Source: JAHEKD01 sp965204695
Lineage (GTDB): Bacteria > Pseudomonadota > Gammaproteobacteria > Arenicellales > JAHEKD01
DNA: 64,000 nucleotides
Direction: 5' to 3'
Assembly: GCA_965204695.1 (NCBI GenBank)
Contig: OZ242007.1
Coordinates: forward strand, 1-64,000
A model generated the notes under the pieces. That model did no database searches. It had not been told where the DNA came from and saw only the letters and a program-made list of their open reading frames with translations. This document shows positions 51,273 through 60,033 of the stretch, one piece after another (the first letter of the stretch is position 1; the number at the start of each line of letters is the position of its first letter). The position numbers and the translations under genes were made by a program.

Positions 51273-53669
51273 TTATTCGCGTAGTTGAGCGTTAAATTTA
51301 TTTTTCAAGTTTTGCATAACCCGACTACATGCATCATCCATCTCCAGTTCCGTCAAAGTACGATTTAAGGCCTGAAATGTCAAGCCTATTGACACACTTT
51401 TCTTAGTTGAATCAATGGGTTTTCCCGTATATACATCAAATAACTTCAAATCGGCAAGATTTTCACCCGCACTGTCGGTCACTTCTTCAAGTAATTTGTT
51501 AGCTGGTAAACTACGATCTACAAGCAATGATAAATCACGTCGAATCGACGGAAACTTTGATGTTGATTGATATTGCGGAATCGAAGAATGTACTAAAATT
51601 TCAAGATTAACTTGAAAGAAATAAACATCCTGGTCGATATCCATCTGCTGGGCGATACTGGGCAATATTTGACCAATAAAACCAATCTTTTGATTGTCGA
51701 CCCAGATTTCTGCTGATCGGCCTGGATGAAATCCTTCCAAACTGGCGGGCTCATAATTAAAATTTGCAGCTGATATGGCTAACTGCTTAATCGCTGCAAC
51801 GTCGGATTTGATATCATAAAAATCGATACCTTGTGTACTAGCCCCCCATTGCTCAGCTAGTTGAAAACCAGTTGAGATTCCACCTAAATATTTTTCTTCA
51901 ACTCTTTGTTTTTTATTAAAATAATAGATATTTCCTATCTCAAACAATTGAATCTGCCGTTGTTGACGATGGTAATTGTTTGCTAATGCTTGTAATAAAC
52001 CCGGTACTAATGATAAACGCATTACAGAGAGGTTTTCTGCGATTGGATTCTTCAGTGTGATAGCACGCTCATTATCCACGGATTCCGTATTAGAGTCGAA
52101 CTTGTCTTGCAATCGTGGATCCACAAAACTATAAGTGATAGTTTCATGATAACCGCGGTCAATCATTAAACTGCGAAAACGATTTATTGTTATTTCAGAC
52201 TCACTACTGGCAGTGCTGGTAATTGCTGCAGCAGGATGATTTTCAGGAATATTGTTATACCCATATAATCGTGCGACTTCCTCAACTAAATCATATTCCT
52301 TTTCTAAATCGAAACGATAGCTAGGTGGAACTGCTTGAATTGATGCCTTCAGTTTCTCAGTTTTACACCCTAAACGACTAAGATATTGAGCAACTTTTGC
52401 TGGTTTGACTGCTACACCAAGTACTTTATCGATTTGTTTATAGCGCACGCTAATGGCTGATTTAGTCGGTATAAACTTTTTATTTGATGCTTCAATAACT
52501 GGCCCAGCTTCACCGCCACAAATATCCAACATTAATTTTGTTGCACGTTCAACCGCTCTTTCTTGTCCTAAGGGGTCAACCCCACGTTCAAACCGATATG
52601 ATGCATCGGTTTGCATACCAATACGTCTGGCCTTGCCGATAATTTCAGACTGGGAAAAGTAGGCAGACTCTAATAAAACAGTCTGAGTTTGATCGTTAAT
52701 ACCTGAACCTAAACCACCCATAATACCGGCCAAGGCCACAGGCCCAGTATAATCACAAATTAACAAATCATCAGATCTAAGTTTGAGCACACGTTCGTCA
52801 AGTAGAGTCAACTTCTCGTTCTTTTTTGCATCACGGACAATGATACCTGTGTCGATATTATTCAAGTCAAAAGCGTGCATCGGCTGTCCGAGTTCCAACA
52901 TCACATAGTTCGTAATATCAACAACGGCACTGATCGGTCTTACTCCACAGCGCCTGAGTTTTTCTTTCATCCAATCCGGGGTGATGGCGCTGGGATTGAT
53001 ATTTTCAATAACACGGCCGACATAACGTGGACAACCTCGATAATTCTCGATCTTGATAGGAATTCGCTTTTTGCTTGTTGCCGGAACAGGTTTTATTTTC
53101 GGCGTGCTAAGTTTGGTATTAGTCAGTGCTGAAACTTCTCTTGCAACCCCGGCAATACTCAGACAGTCACCTCGATTTGGTGTTAATTCAAGCTCAAAAA
53201 TGTTGTCTGACAGAGCCAAGTGAGAAGCCAAGGATTTACCGACTTCTGATTGAGTTTCAAGTCGCATAATGCCTTCAGATTTTTCTGCCAATCCTAACTC
53301 AGCTTGAGAACAGATCATTCCTTCCGACATGGCACCACGGATCTTGGTCTTTTTAATAGTTAATCCATTGGGTAATTCTGCACCGATCATTGCCAATGGT
53401 ACTTTCATGCCAACTGCAATATTTTGGGCACCGCAAACTACATCAACAGTTTTGGTTTTACTATAAGCGACCTTACACAGCGATAATTTGTTCGAGTCTG
53501 GATGAGGTTTTATCTCCAGGATTTCACCAATAACGACTTTCGAGAATTCAGATTTTTGCTTTTGGACATTATCGACCTCAAGCCCAGCCATAGTAAGCGT
53601 ATCAGCCAACTCTTTAGCTGAAACTTTAGGGTCAGTCCATTCACGTAGCCAGTTTTCACTAAATAACAT
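51273..53669 (-). CDS. pheT: Phenylalanyl-tRNA synthetase beta subunit
   Basis: A 798-residue beta subunit (E. coli 795). Domains in order: tRNA-binding EMAP-like domain (residues about 40-150), B3/B4 editing domain (about 210-385), B5 domain, catalytic-like core, and the C-terminal FDX-ACB anticodon-binding domain (about 705-798, YQSTSKFPSIRRDLSLLVD). It begins MLFSENWLREWTDP. It lies 11 bp behind pheS. Confidence 0.98.
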   Translation of the reverse strand: MLFSENWLREWTDPKVSAKELADTLTMAGLEVDNVQKQKSEFSKVVIGEILEIKPHPDSNKLSLCKVAYSKTKTVDVVCGAQNIAVGMKVPLAMIGAELPNGLTIKKTKIRGAMSEGMICSQAELGLAEKSEGIMRLETQSEVGKSLASHLALSDNIFELELTPNRGDCLSIAGVAREVSALTNTKLSTPKIKPVPATSKKRIPIKIENYRGCPRYVGRVIENINPSAITPDWMKEKLRRCGVRPISAVVDITNYVMLELGQPMHAFDLNNIDTGIIVRDAKKNEKLTLLDERVLKLRSDDLLICDYTGPVALAGIMGGLGSGINDQTQTVLLESAYFSQSEIIGKARRIGMQTDASYRFERGVDPLGQERAVERATKLMLDICGGEAGPVIEASNKKFIPTKSAISVRYKQIDKVLGVAVKPAKVAQYLSRLGCKTEKLKASIQAVPPSYRFDLEKEYDLVEEVARLYGYNNIPENHPAAAITSTASSESEITINRFRSLMIDRGYHETITYSFVDPRLQDKFDSNTESVDNERAITLKNPIAENLSVMRLSLVPGLLQALANNYHRQQRQIQLFEIGNIYYFNKKQRVEEKYLGGISTGFQLAEQWGASTQGIDFYDIKSDVAAIKQLAISAANFNYEPASLEGFHPGRSAEIWVDNQKIGFIGQILPSIAQQMDIDQDVYFFQVNLEILVHSSIPQYQSTSKFPSIRRDLSLLVDRSLPANKLLEEVTDSAGENLADLKLFDVYTGKPIDSTKKSVSIGLTFQALNRTLTELEMDDACSRVMQNLKNKFNAQLRE

Positions 53670-53680
53670 AATTCGATTCT

Positions 53681-54709
53681 CTAAGCAGCGTGAAACTGGC
53701 GTAAAAAGCCGAGGTCACTTTCGAAGAACAGGCGTAAGTCGTTAACGCCATAACGTAACATCGCAAGTCGCTCAACACCCATGCCAAACGCATAACCCGT
53801 GTACACATCTGGATCAATATTTACGTTAGTTAATACTTTTGGATGAACCATGCCACACCCTAATACTTCCAACCAACCTGTATGACTACATACACGGCAG
53901 CCGTCGCCCTGACAAAACACACAACTGATATCCACTTCAGCCGATGGCTCAGTGAATGGAAAATAAGAAGGTCTGAATTTAACTTTCAAATCTTGCTCAA
54001 AAAACTCACGCACAAAGTAACTCAATACGCCTTTTAAATCTGCAAATGAAATATCATCATCAACAGCCAGTCCTTCAACTTGATGAAACATCGGTGTATG
54101 GGTGACATCTGAATCACAACGATAAACTCGCCCTGGAGCTATAGTTCTTAGTGGCGGTTTGTTTTTAAGCATATATCTAATTTGTACGTTAGAAGTATGT
54201 GTACGCAAAACAGTGTGATCATCAACATAAAACGTATCCATCATCGCCCGGGCAGGATGACTTTCAGGAATATTAAGCGCTTCAAAATTGTGATAGTCGT
54301 CTTCAACTTCCGGGCCGGTGGCAACGTCGAAACCCAAGCGAGAGAAAATTAAGGAAATTCGCTCTATAGCTCGGCTTATTGGATGAATACTGCCGATTGC
54401 CTTGCCTCGACCAGGCAAGGTGACGTCAATGGTTTCATTGGCTAATCTTTGGACCTCAGTTTGTTTGCTTATCTCAAGCTTGCGTTGGTCTAGTTCATGT
54501 TGCAGAGCAGTCTTAATTTGATTAACTTGTTGGCCCGCATCACGTCTTTTTTCAGGTTCAAGTTGCCCTATTTTTTTGAGCTCAAGTGTTAACAGTCCCT
54601 TTTTACCCAAATACTTAACTCTAGCTTCTTCTAAAGCAGTAGCGTCTGCCACTGCTCCAATCTCAGCTAATGCCTGTTGCTCGAGTGCTATTGGATCAAA
54701 TTTACTCAC
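53681..54709 (-). CDS. pheS: Phenylalanyl-tRNA synthetase alpha subunit
   Basis: A 342-residue catalytic subunit. The N-terminal coiled coil is followed by the class II core: motif 2 region RTHTSNVQIRYML, FHQVEGLAVDD, and motif 3 GFGMG-type AFGMGVERLAMLRYG. I choose GTG 54709 (GTG-AGT-AAA, preceded by GGAGTAACA) over a TTG at 54766, because the longer frame would run through a terminator hairpin. Expression is likely tuned by that hairpin. Confidence 0.96.
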   Translation of the reverse strand: MSKFDPIALEQQALAEIGAVADATALEEARVKYLGKKGLLTLELKKIGQLEPEKRRDAGQQVNQIKTALQHELDQRKLEISKQTEVQRLANETIDVTLPGRGKAIGSIHPISRAIERISLIFSRLGFDVATGPEVEDDYHNFEALNIPESHPARAMMDTFYVDDHTVLRTHTSNVQIRYMLKNKPPLRTIAPGRVYRCDSDVTHTPMFHQVEGLAVDDDISFADLKGVLSYFVREFFEQDLKVKFRPSYFPFTEPSAEVDISCVFCQGDGCRVCSHTGWLEVLGCGMVHPKVLTNVNIDPDVYTGYAFGMGVERLAMLRYGVNDLRLFFESDLGFLRQFHAA

Positions 54710-54729
54710 TGTTACTCCGCGAAAACCAT

Positions 54730-54759
54730 AAAAAAGGGAAAGTGATGTTTCACTTTCCC
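54730..54759 (-). terminator. Rho-independent terminator/attenuator before pheS
   Basis: On the minus strand a perfect 10-bp stem (GGGAAAGTGA with TCACTTTCCC, 4-nt loop) is followed by six T residues, 20 bp before the pheS start. It sits between rplT and pheS. A second perfect hairpin (CTTACCTT-AGGC-AAGGTAAG, about 54778-54797) precedes it. E. coli pheST is controlled by attenuation with a Phe-rich leader peptide; I see no such leader here. Confidence 0.9.
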
Positions 54760-54801
54760 CAATCAACTGAACTGTTGCTTACCTTGCCTAAGGTAAGTCT
54801 T

Positions 54802-55161
54802 TTAAGCTGCTAAGGCCGCCTTAGCCTTATCGGCTAGTGTTGAAAATGCTTCTTTGTCATGAACGGCAATGTCTGCCAGAATCTTACGATCCAGTTCGAT
54901 TGAGGCTTTTTTCAAGCCGTCCATAAATCGACTGTAGCTCATTCCAACTTCACGTGCTGCAGCGTTAATACGAACAATCCACAGTGCTCGGAATTGACGT
55001 TTGCGCTGACGGCGGTCACGATAAGCGTACTGCCCAGCACGCTGAACCGCTTGCTTGGCAACACGATAAACATTCTTGCGTCGGCCACGATAACCTTTGG
55101 CCTGTTTGATCACTTTTTTGTGGCGAGCATGAGCTGTTACACCACGTTTTACTCTTGGCAT
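54802..55161 (-). CDS. rplT: 50S ribosomal protein L20
   Basis: A 119-residue L20, rich in lysine and arginine, starting MPRVKRGVTAHARHKKVI and with the conserved FRALWIVRINAAARE. It binds 23S rRNA early in assembly and in E. coli represses its own operon. It follows rpmI by 12 bp. Confidence 0.98.
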   Translation of the reverse strand: MPRVKRGVTAHARHKKVIKQAKGYRGRRKNVYRVAKQAVQRAGQYAYRDRRQRKRQFRALWIVRINAAAREVGMSYSRFMDGLKKASIELDRKILADIAVHDKEAFSTLADKAKAALAA

Positions 55162-55173
55162 CTTATTTCTCCC

Positions 55174-55371
55174 TTAAGAATAAGGCAACAAGCGTGCGAT
55201 CATCGCGTGATCGGCTTCGTCTACCATTGCATCAGCACGCAAATGGCGTTTACGCTTTGTCGATTTTTTTGTCAAAATATGGTTCAAATGCGATTGACTG
55301 CGTTTGTACCTTCCGCTACCTGTCTTTTTAAAGCGCTTGGCAGCTCCGCTGTTGGTTTTGATCTTGGGCAT
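55174..55371 (-). CDS. rpmI: 50S ribosomal protein L35
   Basis: A 65-residue L35 with the normal start MPKIKTNSGAAKRFKKTGSG and the basic KKSTKRKRHLR core. It lies between infC and rplT in the conserved infC-rpmI-rplT order, 23 bp after infC. Confidence 0.98.
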   Translation of the reverse strand: MPKIKTNSGAAKRFKKTGSGRYKRSQSHLNHILTKKSTKRKRHLRADAMVDEADHAMIARLLPYS

Positions 55372-55394
55372 AACTATAGCCTTTATTTAAATCT

Positions 55395-55913
55395 TTAAGT
55401 TTTCTTAGGGGCCAGAACCATCACCATCTGGCGTCCTTCCATTTTTGGGTGTTGCTCAATGTCACTGATCTCTTCCAGATCAACGGCAACACGCTTAAGC
55501 ATGTCCATTCCCTGCTCCGGGAATGCCATCTCTCGACCTCGAAAGCGCATAGTCACTTTAGTTTTATTGCCTTCATTCAAAAACTGAGTCAGGCGATTAA
55601 CTTTAACCTTGTAGTCGCCGATATCGGTAACCGGTCTAAATTTAACTTCCTTAACCGTGATCTGCTTTTGCTTTTTCTTAGCTTCCTGCTTTTTCTTACT
55701 TTGGCCGTATAAATACTTGCCATAATCCATTATTTTGCACACAGGCGGCTTGGCATTGGGAGCGATTTCCACTAAATCCAAGTCGGCTTCTTCCGCTAGC
55801 TCCTTGGCTTTGGCCAATGAGACAACCCCAACTTGCGTGCCTTCATGATCAATCAGGCGAACCTCACCTACATCAATATCATCATTGACACGCGTATCCT
55901 TTTCTTTGACTAT
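55395..55913 (-). CDS. infC: Translation initiation factor IF-3 (start codon ATA)
   Basis: A 172-residue IF-3 if read from the ATA codon at 55911-55913, preceded by GGAGG at 7-base spacing (GGAGGATTTAGC-ATA). The resulting N-terminus (VKEKDTRVNDDIDVGEVRLI) fits the family, ending with the C-terminal domain GREMAFPEQGMDML. IF-3 discriminates against non-AUG starts, so a rare start codon gives self-regulation, as with AUU in E. coli. Starting at the first conventional codon (TTG 55817) would remove 32 conserved residues. It follows thrS by 27 bp. Confidence 0.95.
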   Translation of the reverse strand: MVKEKDTRVNDDIDVGEVRLIDHEGTQVGVVSLAKAKELAEEADLDLVEIAPNAKPPVCKIMDYGKYLYGQSKKKQEAKKKQKQITVKEVKFRPVTDIGDYKVKVNRLTQFLNEGNKTKVTMRFRGREMAFPEQGMDMLKRVAVDLEEISDIEQHPKMEGRQMVMVLAPKKT

Positions 55914-55940
55914 GCTAAATCCTCCAATTAATTAAAAAAA

Positions 55941-57854
55941 TCAGACCACATCTGAAACAGTCATACCCTTTTTCAGTTCAGTGATCAGATCGTCAATATT
56001 CAATACTCCTTTATCCTCTCCATCGCGAGTTCGAATTGAAACGGTATTGTTTTCCATTTCTTTATCGCCGATAACCAGCAAATAAGGAACTCGAGCAAGA
56101 GTATGTTCGCGAATTTTAAAGCCGATTTTCTCGTTTCTCAAGTCTGATTCGGCGCGAATATGCTGATTTTTCAGGATTTTTTCCAATTTCTGCGCATATT
56201 CGTCGTGTTTGCTGGTGATTGTCAGTAAAACTGCTTGAGTTGGCATTAACCAGGCAGGTAATTTGCCTGCATAATGTTCAATCAGAATACCGATAAAACG
56301 TTCTAAAGAGCCCAGAATCGCTCGATGTAACATCACCGGAGTTTGCTTGCTGCCGTCTTCAGCGATGTAAGTGGCTTCCAGCCTGTCTGGTAATTGAAAA
56401 TCAACTTGCATAGTACCACATTGCCACACCCGTCCCAGACTATCGCGCAATGAATATTCAATTTTAGGGCCATAAAAAGCACCCTCACCCGGGCTTACTG
56501 TCCAAGGATTACCTGTTTTATTTAAGGCGGCTTCCAAGGCGGCTTCAGCCTGATCCCAGGCTTGATCACTACCCACTCGTTTTTCAGGTCTGGTCGATAA
56601 GGCTAACTCTATACTTTCAAAACCGAAATCTTTATAGATGCTATATAGCAAATCATTGAAATTGGAAACTTCATCTTGAATTTGATCTTCTGTGCAGAAA
56701 ATATGGGCATCGTCCATGAGAAAACCACGAACTCGCATTAACCCGTGCAAAGTACCAGATGCTTCGTTACGATGACAGGAACCGAATTCCGCTAACCGTA
56801 AAGGTAAATCACGATAACTTTTTAAACCCTGATTGAAGACTTGCACATGACAGGGACAATTCATGGGTTTAATGGCGAAATCACGATTTTCAGATGATGA
56901 CGTGAACATGTTTTCGCGGAACTTATCCCAGTGGCCAGATTGTTCCCAAAGTGATCTGTCTACCAGCAACGGTGTATTGATCTCCTTATAACCGGCAGGT
57001 CTTAGACGGCTTCGCATGTAGTTCTGAATGAGTAAATTTATTGTCCAGCCTTTTTCATGCCAAAACACCATACCAGGGGCTTGTTCTTGAAAATGGAACA
57101 AACCCATGGCTTTTCCAAGTTTGCGGTGATCACGCTTTTCGGCTTCTTCAAGTTGGTATAAATAATCTTCAAGATCCTTTTTTGAAGCCCAGGCAGTGCC
57201 ATAAATACGTTGCAACATTTCATTATCAGCATCGCCACGCCAATAAGCACCGGCCACTTTCATCAATTTAAAGGCTTTTAAATGCCCGGTTGAAGGCACA
57301 TGTGTACCTCGACATAAGTCTGTGAAATCATTTTGCTTATAAAACGAAATTTCTTGGTCTTCTGGGATATCGTCGATCAATTCAACTTTATAAGTTTCAC
57401 CACGTTCTCTAACCAATTCTTTGGCCTGCCCACGATCCAAGACGAAGCGCTCAATAGGAATGTCTTGTTTAGCCAGCTCGGCCATACGTTGCTCAATCTT
57501 TTCAAAATCATCTTCGCTGAAACCAGGTGGATAAGCAAAATCATAATAGAAGCCATTTTCGATTACAGGCCCTATAGTTACCTGCGCATCTGGATAGAGC
57601 TGCTTGACCGCCTGAGCCATCAAATGAGCAGTCGAATGACGGATGATTTCAAGACCTTTTTGATCCTTGACAGTCAGAATGCTTAGCTCAGCATCATCGT
57701 TAATCTCATAACTAATATCTACCTGCTTGCCGTTCACGATGCCGCCTAATGCGGCTTTGGCTAAACCAGGGCCAATCGCAGCAGCCACGTCGGCGACAGC
57801 GACAGGTTGATCGAACTCGCGTATTGAACCGTCTGGTAAGGTAATTACAGGCAT
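55941..57854 (-). CDS. thrS: Threonyl-tRNA synthetase
   Basis: A 637-residue class II synthetase (E. coli 642). TGS domain (MPVITLPDGSIREF...), editing domain with the zinc-like HSTAHLMAQAVKQLYP and TDLCRGTHVP, catalytic core with PMNCPCHVQVF and CHRNEASGTLHGLMRVRGF, and the anticodon-binding domain at the end. ATG 57854 gives the normal N-terminus; an upstream in-frame extension runs through tRNA-Val and is spurious. It begins the thrS-infC-rpmI-rplT-pheST-ihfA series, 27 bp after tRNA-Val. Confidence 0.98.
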   Translation of the reverse strand: MPVITLPDGSIREFDQPVAVADVAAAIGPGLAKAALGGIVNGKQVDISYEINDDAELSILTVKDQKGLEIIRHSTAHLMAQAVKQLYPDAQVTIGPVIENGFYYDFAYPPGFSEDDFEKIEQRMAELAKQDIPIERFVLDRGQAKELVRERGETYKVELIDDIPEDQEISFYKQNDFTDLCRGTHVPSTGHLKAFKLMKVAGAYWRGDADNEMLQRIYGTAWASKKDLEDYLYQLEEAEKRDHRKLGKAMGLFHFQEQAPGMVFWHEKGWTINLLIQNYMRSRLRPAGYKEINTPLLVDRSLWEQSGHWDKFRENMFTSSSENRDFAIKPMNCPCHVQVFNQGLKSYRDLPLRLAEFGSCHRNEASGTLHGLMRVRGFLMDDAHIFCTEDQIQDEVSNFNDLLYSIYKDFGFESIELALSTRPEKRVGSDQAWDQAEAALEAALNKTGNPWTVSPGEGAFYGPKIEYSLRDSLGRVWQCGTMQVDFQLPDRLEATYIAEDGSKQTPVMLHRAILGSLERFIGILIEHYAGKLPAWLMPTQAVLLTITSKHDEYAQKLEKILKNQHIRAESDLRNEKIGFKIREHTLARVPYLLVIGDKEMENNTVSIRTRDGEDKGVLNIDDLITELKKGMTVSDVV

Positions 57855-57881
57855 TAAATTAAGATATTCAAAGTTAATAAA

Positions 57882-57956
57882 TGGTAGGCGCGAGTGGGAT
57901 CGAACCACCGACCACCACCATGTCAAGGTGGTGCTCTACCACTGAGCTACGCGCCT
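57882..57956 (-). tRNA. tRNA-Val (GAC)
   Basis: A 75-nt gene on the minus strand. The acceptor pairs AGGCGCG with CGCGCCT, with discriminator A and encoded CCA. The anticodon stem CCACC/GGTGG holds loop TTGACAT, giving anticodon GAC. It directly precedes thrS on the same strand and is probably processed from the same transcript. Confidence 0.95.
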
Positions 57957-58083
57957 ACAAAAAAGGAGTCGGACATTATCATATTACCTACATTGCTTCA
58001 ATCATCCGCAAAGACAATTCAAACACTACAAAGCGGATAAATTCCCTAGGCTTTGTGCCGGAACCTCAATATTCTTACTAAAA

Positions 58084-58501
58084 TCCGGCCAAACCCGGGA
58101 GCTTACTAAAACAACCCTTTCGGGCTGGTCCGATCAATATCACGCCTTATAAACCAGCGATATTCAATCTATATACACTCGTTCGTCCATGGGCATCTCT
58201 AATTCCTCTGCTCTTTCAGTGACCCCGATCTGTTTCAAAATGTACGTCAAATGAGCGATTGGGTACGACACTGACCTGCCAGGTTTGAACAGCACAGGAG
58301 ATGCCTCGCATCTCTAATTCCTCCGCTCTTTCAGTGACCCCGATCTGTTTCAACATGTACGTCAAAACGAGCGATTAGGTACGTCACTGACTTGTCAGGT
58401 TCGAACAGCACAGGAACTTCTTCGCTAGCCCCGGCATAGACTGATAGTGTTAATGAGCCGGGATAAACCCGTGGTAGTCTCATCCTTACGCGAACGCTAA
58501 T
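58084..58501. repeat. Dispersed repeat family A, copy 2 (with internal tandem duplication)
   Basis: About 420 bp between tRNA-Val/thrS and the MltF gene, alignable with 26313-26616. It starts with CCGGCCAAACCCGGG and ends with GCCGGGATAAACCCGTGGTA and TTACGCGAACG. The stem seen in copy 1 is here AATATC/GATATT: the C-G pair became T-A on both sides. The central segment (CATCTCTAATTCCTC... to ...GCCTCG) is present twice in direct repeat with a period of 115 bp (58194-58308 and 58309-58423). No gene is visible. Confidence 0.8.
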
Positions 58502-58570
58502 AAATGCAAAGATTTTGTTTGTCTGTTATAAATAGATATTTACGGAGGATTTTTGATTTAGAGAATAGCG

Positions 58571-60010
58571 ATGAATAAAAAATTTTTATTCACTTTGGTA
58601 GCAGTCTGTGTAATCGCTGTTATCCTATTTATTACTCTAAAAAAACCTGAAGAAATAATTACGCCGCCAAGCGATGCAGAACAAGCCGTCATAGAACGAG
58701 TATCTAAACCTGAATTCGGGGATTTAGCACAAATAAAAAAACGGCGATTGCTTAGAGTATTAGTCTCCTACAGTAAAACCAACTTTTTTTTCGATGGTCC
58801 AGAGTTGAAGGGTTTTGATTATGAAATTATGCGTGAATACGAAAAGTTTCTGAATCAGAATATTTCAAATGAAGCGAATAAAGTTGTTGTTACTTTTATT
58901 GTCAGGCCATTTTCTAATATCCTCGAAGATCTAGTTGAAGGACGTGGGGATATTGCTGTTGCAAATTTTACAATCACACCAGAAAGGCAAGAGTTAGTCC
59001 AATTTACTAAACCTTACTTCTCAAAAGTAAACGAAGTGATTGTTCAAAATAAATCGGCGACAGAATTAACATCACTAGATGACTTGTCCGGCAAATCATT
59101 ATATTTATTATCGGGCAGTAGTTTTATTCAACATATTGAGGAATTGAATAATCAACTTATCGCCAGAGACTTAGAGCCGGTCAAAATACGCGAAGCGCCA
59201 GAAAATCTAATAGTAGAAGATATTTTTGAGCTCATCAATGCTGATATTTATCCGTTGACCATAGCAGATGATTTTACTGCTAAGGCCTGGCAGGATGTAT
59301 TGCCAAATATCGTCGTGCGTGAGGATTTGACTATTAATGCTGGTGGTGAAATCGCTTGGGCAGTGCGAAAAGATTCCACCCAATTGTTGAATAGTTTAAA
59401 TCTATTCATAAAAGATATCCGTAAAGGCACTTTACTAGGTAATATCTATTTTAAGCGTTACTATGAGAATTCGAAGTGGATTGACGACCCCACTGCACCC
59501 GAACAAGTTTCGCGGTTAGAGCAATATAAATCTTTGTTTAAAAAATACGCAGCCGAACATAATTTTGATTGGCTCTCTGTTGCGGCTATGGCTTATCAAG
59601 AGTCTAAAATTGACCAAAGTAAAATCAGCCCACGAGGAGCAGTCGGGATTATGCAAATTAAACCGGATACCGCAGCCTCACATGAAGTGGGCATACCAGA
59701 TATTAATAATGGTGAAAACAATATCAATGCTGGTGTTAAATATCTTGCTTATTTGCGTGATCGTTATTTTTCTTCCGATGAAATCGCACCCGAAGATCAA
59801 ATAGACTTCACCTGGGCCGCTTACAATGCCGGGCCGGCGCGCATTCGAAAACTACGCAAACTTGCATCCGAACAGGGTTATGATCCCAATAAATGGTTTT
59901 CTAATGTAGAACGTATAGCAGCACGCGAAATTGGACGTGAAACCGTGCAATATGTGGCTAATATCAATAAATATTACATCGCCTATAAACTGGCAGAAAC
60001 TAACCTGTAA
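58571..60010 (+). CDS. mltF: Membrane-bound lytic murein transglycosylase F-like
   Basis: A 479-residue two-domain protein. An N-terminal anchor helix (residues 5-22) leads into a family 3 solute-binding-like domain (about 55-290: RRLLRVLVSYSKTNFFFDGP, GDIAVANFTITPERQE) and a C-terminal lytic transglycosylase domain (about 320-470). The catalytic glutamate is in AMAYQESKID, followed by GAVGIMQIKPDTA and WAAYNAGPARI. MltF cleaves peptidoglycan and its regulatory domain senses muropeptides. Unlike E. coli MltF it is anchored by a helix rather than as a lipoprotein; no lipobox is seen. It is convergent with the LysR gene. Confidence 0.93.
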   Translation: MNKKFLFTLVAVCVIAVILFITLKKPEEIITPPSDAEQAVIERVSKPEFGDLAQIKKRRLLRVLVSYSKTNFFFDGPELKGFDYEIMREYEKFLNQNISNEANKVVVTFIVRPFSNILEDLVEGRGDIAVANFTITPERQELVQFTKPYFSKVNEVIVQNKSATELTSLDDLSGKSLYLLSGSSFIQHIEELNNQLIARDLEPVKIREAPENLIVEDIFELINADIYPLTIADDFTAKAWQDVLPNIVVREDLTINAGGEIAWAVRKDSTQLLNSLNLFIKDIRKGTLLGNIYFKRYYENSKWIDDPTAPEQVSRLEQYKSLFKKYAAEHNFDWLSVAAMAYQESKIDQSKISPRGAVGIMQIKPDTAASHEVGIPDINNGENNINAGVKYLAYLRDRYFSSDEIAPEDQIDFTWAAYNAGPARIRKLRKLASEQGYDPNKWFSNVERIAAREIGRETVQYVANINKYYIAYKLAETNL

Positions 60011-60033
60011 TTTGCGATCTTAAGTTTATTTTT

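Noticed and set aside
54709..54766. Longer PheS starting at TTG 54766
   Set aside because: The extra codons are the terminator hairpin and T-run; GTG 54709 has a good ribosome site and gives the family's normal N-terminus.
54760..54801. PheM-like leader peptide for pheST attenuation
   Set aside because: No short frame with consecutive Phe codons and a ribosome site is present between rplT and the terminator.
57855..57926. Longer ThrS starting upstream of 57854
   Set aside because: The extension translates tRNA-Val sequence; the TGS domain begins properly at MPVITLPDG.
58084..58501. CRISPR array
   Set aside because: The direct repeat is a single duplication of a 115-bp unit with no short repeat-spacer alternation and no cas genes in the window.
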